Source: Gemmatimonadota bacterium (GTDB lineage: Bacteria; Gemmatimonadota; Gemmatimonadetes; Gemmatimonadales; Gemmatimonadaceae). Taken from it: a stretch of DNA of 64,000 nt. The position numbers and the translations under genes are program-made. Under the pieces are notes generated by a model. It did not search any database. It saw only the letters and a list, made by a program, of their open reading frames with translations, and had not been told where the DNA came from. Positions within the stretch are counted from its first letter, which is position 1. Each line of letters begins with the position of its first letter. The stretch spans positions 221,900 to 285,899 of the forward strand of contig JAQBPX010000019.1 of assembly GCA_028287305.1 (NCBI GenBank), given 5' to 3'. This document shows, piece by piece, positions 60,184 to 64,000 of this stretch.

Positions 60184-60201
60184 TATAACGTTATGCGTTA
60201 C
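60184..60201 (-). promoter_or_regulatory. Operator/promoter of the HigA-like gene
   Basis: ATAACGTTAT (60185-60194) is a palindrome, and TAACG-N5-CGTTA (60186-60200) an inverted repeat, both over the -10 region TAACGT. Autoregulation by the HTH protein is likely. Confidence 0.5.
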
Positions 60202-60215
60202 AAACACAACCGCGC

Positions 60216-60290
60216 ATCTGAAACTACCTCAAATGCAACTGACCTGAGCCACGGGTTTCACGGCGCCTGTTTCGCAGGCGCGACACTGCG
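60216..60290 (+). repeat. 154-bp element, truncated copy C
   Basis: The first 75 bases match copy A (CTGAAAC, CACGGGTTTCACGGCGCCTG, CAGGCGCG). The right half and the terminal GTTTCAGTG are missing. With copy B it brackets the toxin-antitoxin-like pair in opposite orientation. Confidence 0.7.
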
Positions 60291-60302
60291 CTCCTCTTGA
60301 TG

Positions 60303-60400
60303 TTGAGGGCCATGGTGGAATTTGTGGTGGAATTCCACCAACAGAAACTCCAGATCCTTCGCTTCGCTCTGGATGACTTGGAGCCAATCTGGGCGACGGC
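60303..60400. other. Intergenic stretch with a palindrome and a short interspersed repeat
   Basis: TGGTGGAATTCCACCA (60325-60340) is a perfect 16-bp palindrome, and 60351-60377 is a reverse-oriented GTCATCC-type repeat. No gene is seen. Confidence 0.6.
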
Positions 60401-61996
60401 CTATGCCGGCGCGTCTCCCAGGTCCTCCACCGCCGGCCCGTTCAGCACCTTGCCGTACGGATCGAACCGCGAGCCGTGGCACGGGCAATCCCACGACTTT
60501 TCCGTCGAGTTCCACGCCACGATGCACTTGAGGTGCGTGCACACCGCGCTCCGTTCGTGAACAGTGCCGCTGTCGTCCCTGTACGCCGCCACCCGATGCA
60601 CGCCCTTCCGCACCACGCGACCGTGCCCGCGGGGGATGTCGTCCTCCCCCGGCGAGAGCGGATTGAGCCAGTCCTTCACCATCGACACCGCCACGTCCAC
60701 GTTATGCGTCACGAACTCCTCGGCGGTACGGATGCCGACCGTCACGCGGCGCGGGTCATAGATGGCCTCGTACTCGTTGGGCCGGCCGAGGATGATGTCG
60801 GAGATGAGCGTGCCCGCGATGGTGCCATGCGTCATCCCCTGGCCGGAATCGCCGCTCACCATGTACACGTTCTCCGCGCCATCGGGATTGCGCCCGATGA
60901 ACGCGATCGAGTCGTTGGGCTCGAGCACCTGGCCGCTCCAGCGCGCGAGCACCTCCTGTGCCTGGGGCCAGCGCGCGCGCGTCCACTCGATCAGGTGCTG
61001 CCAGCGAACGTCGCCATCGTCGGCCTTGCCGGTGCGATGGTCCTCGCCACCCACGATCAGCGCATCCATCAGCACGTCGCCCTTCGTGGGCGCGACGCCG
61101 GCTGCGTCGATGGGCTGCAGTCGCACGTAATGGTAGGGATCGGCCGTGTCCCAGAAGAGCGCGGGCGTCACGGTGCCGCGCGGCACCGCGAAGGCCACTG
61201 CATAGGTGCGCATCGGCGACTGCATGGTGTGCGTCTTGTACATGTCGCTGATGCTGCCGTTGGTGCAGCTGACCACCGCATCGGCCGTGATCAGTCTCTT
61301 GTCAGCGGTGCGCACCATGCACGGCGCACCGCCCTCGATGCTCTCGACCTTCGTGTCGCAGAAGATGTCGCCACCATTCTCGGTGATCGCGCGACAGAGG
61401 CCGGAGAGGTACTTGAGGACGTGGAACTGTCCCTGGTCGGGAAAGCGGATCGCGGGACCGGTTTCGACGCTGGCAATCGGCGCGCGGTCCAGCAGCTCAG
61501 CGCCACTGAGCCCGCAGCGCTTCGCCGCGGCGAGCTCCTTCTGGAGGACGTCCACGTCATCGCTGCCGCCGAGGAACAGCCAGCCGTCGAGGCGGCTGAA
61601 GTCGCAGTCGATGTGCTCGAGCTTCGCCGTGCGCTCGATCCAGTTGATGGCCGTGTGATGGGACTCGACGATCTTGCGCGCCTTCTCCTGCCCGTGCACC
61701 TCCTCGAGCAGCGCGATGCCGTCGTCCATGGCCGAGGCGAGGTGGGCGGTGGTGTTGCCGCTTTCGCCACCGCCGATGGGGCCGTCGTCAACGACCGCCA
61801 CGGACTTGCCGGCCTTCGCGAGGTTGTAGGCGACGGAGAGGCCGGAGATGCCGGCGCCGACGACGCAGACGTCGACGCGAATGTCGCGCGCGAGCTTCGG
61901 ATAGGTCGGGACGCCGGAGGTCTTCTGCCAGATCGAAGTGGTGGACTTCCCGTTCATCGGGGCGAGCCAGGTTTGGGTTCGCCCGCCCTCATGCAT
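60401..61996 (-). CDS. FAD-dependent oxidoreductase with C-terminal Rieske domain
   Basis: The 531-residue protein has an N-terminal FAD/NAD-binding DAO-type fold (VCVVGAGISGLSVAYNLAKAG near 43-63) and a Rieske 2Fe-2S domain at the end, with CTHLKCIV and DCPCHGSRF providing the two His and two Cys ligands. This layout occurs in gamma-glutamylputrescine-oxidase-like proteins of several phyla. It would oxidise an amine or amino acid and move electrons to the Rieske centre. MHEGG at 61996 and MNGKS at 61957 are both possible starts. Confidence 0.88.
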   Translation of the reverse strand: MHEGGRTQTWLAPMNGKSTTSIWQKTSGVPTYPKLARDIRVDVCVVGAGISGLSVAYNLAKAGKSVAVVDDGPIGGGESGNTTAHLASAMDDGIALLEEVHGQEKARKIVESHHTAINWIERTAKLEHIDCDFSRLDGWLFLGGSDDVDVLQKELAAAKRCGLSGAELLDRAPIASVETGPAIRFPDQGQFHVLKYLSGLCRAITENGGDIFCDTKVESIEGGAPCMVRTADKRLITADAVVSCTNGSISDMYKTHTMQSPMRTYAVAFAVPRGTVTPALFWDTADPYHYVRLQPIDAAGVAPTKGDVLMDALIVGGEDHRTGKADDGDVRWQHLIEWTRARWPQAQEVLARWSGQVLEPNDSIAFIGRNPDGAENVYMVSGDSGQGMTHGTIAGTLISDIILGRPNEYEAIYDPRRVTVGIRTAEEFVTHNVDVAVSMVKDWLNPLSPGEDDIPRGHGRVVRKGVHRVAAYRDDSGTVHERSAVCTHLKCIVAWNSTEKSWDCPCHGSRFDPYGKVLNGPAVEDLGDAPA

Positions 61997-62029
61997 GAGG
62001 TGCGCCCCCGCCCGTTTCAGTTCAGCCTG

Positions 62030-63043
62030 CTACCCAGCCTCCTTCGGCGCCCTCAGCAGCACCCCCACTATCCCCTCGAGCCGCCCGATGCATTCTCGGC
62101 GGACGCTCCGACGTCGCCTCCTTCCTCGAACGACGAACGATTCGCGAAACTTGCAGCCGACGAGCAACACCGTAGTGGCCCACCACCGAATCACGTTCGC
62201 CAGGCTCGGGGACGGCCAGCGACGACGCCAAACGAACCAGGCGTTCCGGACGACCATGCGCCCGAAGCGTCGGGGCGAGGGCCTGGCGTCCTGGCAATAC
62301 AGGTGACGGATGCGAGCGCGGGTGGCGAGGTACAGCTCACCGTGCGCGAGGGCTCGCACGCAGAAGTCGGTATCCTCGAAAAGGCCGTAGCCGGTGAAGT
62401 AGCTGGAGAAACGCTGCTGCTCCAGGAGCGATCGGCGGAAGGCGAAGGTTGCGCCCACCAGGTACTCGACGCGGTGATCCGCGCCATCGGGCGGGATAAA
62501 CCCAACCGGCCATCCGTATCCTGATTGGGGAATGTGGCCGAGTGGGGCCGTGGAGTGCAGGCCGAACGTGCGCCTCAACCGAAACTGCACTGGCAGCTCA
62601 CGCGACCACTCGCCAGCGGTGAATCGGGTGGGCGAGGGAGGAACGCCCCTGGCCCACTCGATCTCGTTGGAGATGAAGCCGCCCACGCCCACCGCCGATG
62701 GATGTCGCGCGAAGCACCGCTCGAGCTCCGCGAAGAAGTCCGTCTCGGGGATGGTGTCATCGTCGACGAACGAGATGATCTCTCCGCAGGCCAGCGCTGC
62801 GCCGAAGTTGCGCTGGTAGGTGAGTCCACCCGCCTCCAGTGGGACGCGGTGGTACGTCAGCGGGAGGGCCGAAGACTCGCGCATCACGTCGCACACCACA
62901 GCGCTCGTTCGATCGTCCGCCGAGGCGTCCACGACGATCACCTCGTCGGGGACACGGGACAGTTGGGGAAGCGCGCGAAGGAGCGTACCGACGGACGCCG
63001 CACGACCAACAGTGCAAACGACCAGCGAGAGCGGGACTGTCAC
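62030..63043 (-). CDS. Glycosyltransferase family 2
   Basis: The 337-residue GT-A enzyme has LSLVVCTVGRAASVGTLL, the nucleotide-sugar strand VIVVDASADD, the metal site FVDDDT (VDDD at about 92-95), and an acceptor region FEDTDFCVRA near residue 230. It would add a sugar from a nucleotide donor to a lipid, protein or polysaccharide. There is no clear transmembrane anchor except a hydrophobic stretch near the end. It overlaps the gene at 63040 by four bases, which suggests a shared role in envelope sugar synthesis. Confidence 0.88.
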   Translation of the reverse strand: MTVPLSLVVCTVGRAASVGTLLRALPQLSRVPDEVIVVDASADDRTSAVVCDVMRESSALPLTYHRVPLEAGGLTYQRNFGAALACGEIISFVDDDTIPETDFFAELERCFARHPSAVGVGGFISNEIEWARGVPPSPTRFTAGEWSRELPVQFRLRRTFGLHSTAPLGHIPQSGYGWPVGFIPPDGADHRVEYLVGATFAFRRSLLEQQRFSSYFTGYGLFEDTDFCVRALAHGELYLATRARIRHLYCQDARPSPRRFGRMVVRNAWFVWRRRWPSPSLANVIRWWATTVLLVGCKFRESFVVRGRRRRRSVRRECIGRLEGIVGVLLRAPKEAG

Positions 63044-63828
63044 GAGCCCGCCTTCACCCAGCCCATTCGCTCGTACTTCACCATGCCGGCGCGCTCGTAG
63101 ATGTACTCCTCGAACGCCAGGACGCGGTCCGACACCTCATCCAGCGAACGCCTCGCCCAGCGCAGCGACTCAGCGGCCACACAAGTGACGGTGAACCCTG
63201 CTGCCTCGAACACCGCGCAGGCTCGGCGGGTGTGGAGCGGGGAGGTGACCACGGCGATGTGAGAATGCGATGCGCCCAGCAGCGCCCACGCACGCGACGC
63301 TTCATCGCGCGTGGTCTTCACGTCTGGGAGAATCCGCCAGCGTGATTCCAGGCCGGCAAGGCTCACGAGTCGTCGCTGGCCTGAGTCGGGCGTGAGCCGT
63401 CGATGCAGGGACGGGCGCGAGTAGCGCGTGGTGAGGAGCAGGGGAGCGTTGTTCTGCTTCACCAGTCGAAGCGCATCGAGCAGCCGACCAGTGGCATCGG
63501 GCCCCAGGATGCCGTCGTCGGTCATGTCGGCTGAAAGAGCGACGACCGCGTCGAGCGGAGTGAGCGGAATTGCGTCGTCACGGATCCAGGCCTGCATCGG
63601 CGCGCGCATGAGCGGCGTGTACGCGATGAGGGCGAGGAACCCCGTGAGGACCAGGGTGGTGGTCCAGAGGAATCGGCGTCCGAAGGGCCATGCAAAGGAA
63701 AACGCGCCCAGGATCAGGAAGACCGGGATGTATGACACCCAGAACCGCCCCATCATCGCCGGAAGCCCGAGGGCGGTGACGATGAGCCAGAGGATCACGC
63801 CGAGAAGGGCACCCGTAGGCGCCGTCAT
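63040..63828 (-). CDS. YdcF/ElyC (DUF218) family membrane protein
   Basis: The 262-residue protein has three N-terminal membrane helices (GALLGVILWLIVTALGL, YIPVFLILGAFSFAWPF, WTTTLVLTGFLALIAYT) and a DUF218-type Rossmann-like domain: LDAVVALSADMTDDG, LLLTTRYSR and HIAVVTSPLHTRRACAVFEA. ElyC-like proteins act in envelope polymer synthesis under stress. An in-frame ATG at 63864 exists, but its extra 12 codons are interspersed-repeat sequence, so 63828 is preferred. It overlaps the glycosyltransferase gene. Confidence 0.82.
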   Translation of the reverse strand: MTAPTGALLGVILWLIVTALGLPAMMGRFWVSYIPVFLILGAFSFAWPFGRRFLWTTTLVLTGFLALIAYTPLMRAPMQAWIRDDAIPLTPLDAVVALSADMTDDGILGPDATGRLLDALRLVKQNNAPLLLTTRYSRPSLHRRLTPDSGQRRLVSLAGLESRWRILPDVKTTRDEASRAWALLGASHSHIAVVTSPLHTRRACAVFEAAGFTVTCVAAESLRWARRSLDEVSDRVLAFEEYIYERAGMVKYERMGWVKAGS

Positions 63829-63884
63829 CCTGAGCGAAGCGATGGATCTGCCGTTCGTAGTCATCCAGAGCGAAGCGAAGGATC
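63824..63884. repeat. Short GTCATCC-type repeats near the window end
   Basis: Two units, GTCATCCTGAGCGAAGCG and CATCCAGAGCGAAGCGAAGG, flank the start of the YdcF-like gene and run up to a few bases before the transposase gene end. Confidence 0.7.
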
Positions 63885-63891
63885 GGTGGAA

Positions 63892-64000
63892 TCAACCGGT
63901 CGTTGCAACGTAGTTTGCCAGACGGACGGCCGGGGTATCCCAGTCCAGCGTTTGGCGGGGACGGGTGTTGAGGCGTTCTGCAATGACATCCAGCTGGCGC
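63892..64000 (-). mobile_element. IS30-family transposase, C-terminal end
   Basis: The last 36 codons of a minus-strand gene run out of the window. They read RQLDVIAERLNTRPRQTLDW followed by DTPAVRLANYVATT and a TGA stop. ERLNxRPRxTLxWxTP is the C-terminal signature of IS30-family transposases. Inverted repeats are not visible because the element continues beyond the edge. Confidence 0.75.

Overview
The window is GC-rich and densely coded, and I read it as chromosomal DNA of a Gram-negative, outer-membrane bacterium, most likely a member of the Gemmatimonadota. That assignment is an inference from several features: three Oar-type TonB-dependent receptors with carboxypeptidase-regulatory-like N-termini, Ser/Thr kinases (one fused to a TolB/FlgO-like periplasmic domain), LytS/LytTR pairs, a BlaI-BlaR1 pair whose peptidase ends in SDGDK repeats, and several start sites that look leaderless. 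There is no rRNA, prophage or CRISPR array. The single tRNA is tRNA-Phe(GAA).

Layout: (1) 1-11 kb is housekeeping: the end of an ECF sigma factor, its zinc anti-sigma factor, then a tight run of holA, a SPOR protein, mutS, a TonB-C protein, cystathionine beta-synthase, ddl and a radical-SAM-like protein lacking its cluster cysteines, followed by a rhomboid protease and queF. (2) 11-18.5 kb has an Oar-like receptor, a kinase, tRNA-Phe, a glyoxalase-fold protein with its HTH partner, and a methyltransferase. (3) 19-20.9 kb is a visibly AT-richer island of small membrane proteins. (4) 21-28.4 kb holds a second Oar-like receptor, several secreted proteins and an exported rhodanese. (5) 28.4-35.8 kb has two LytS/LytTR two-component pairs; one kinase carries a second, dead kinase-like half. 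(6) 36-46.8 kb has a receptor plus two duplicated lipoproteins on the minus strand, divergent from blaI-blaR1 and a DUF5916 outer-membrane protein. (7) 46.8-53 kb has MscL with a zinc ribbon, an acyltransferase, lipoproteins, a flavin monooxygenase, an esterase-like lipoprotein and a kinase. (8) 53-59.1 kb is metal handling: FetAB-like iron export, then a copper operon (chaperone, cupredoxin, CopA, CsoR) and a tandem HD-GYP protein. (9) 59.1-64 kb is a repeat-rich accessory zone with a toxin-antitoxin-like pair bracketed by inverted copies of a 154-bp element, a Rieske oxidoreductase, a glycosyltransferase, a YdcF-like protein and the end of an IS30-type transposase.

The most interesting signal is regulatory. 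The promoter of blaI (41115-41149) and that of the receptor gene at 20967 (20894-20928) share the same promoter/operator architecture, GCATATGCTAG-N4-CTAGCA in matching register with the -35 and -10 boxes. This suggests a BlaI/BlaR1 regulon controlling outer-membrane receptors. The copper operon has two near-identical CsoR-like boxes, one exactly filling the -35/-10 spacer and one running into the start codon.
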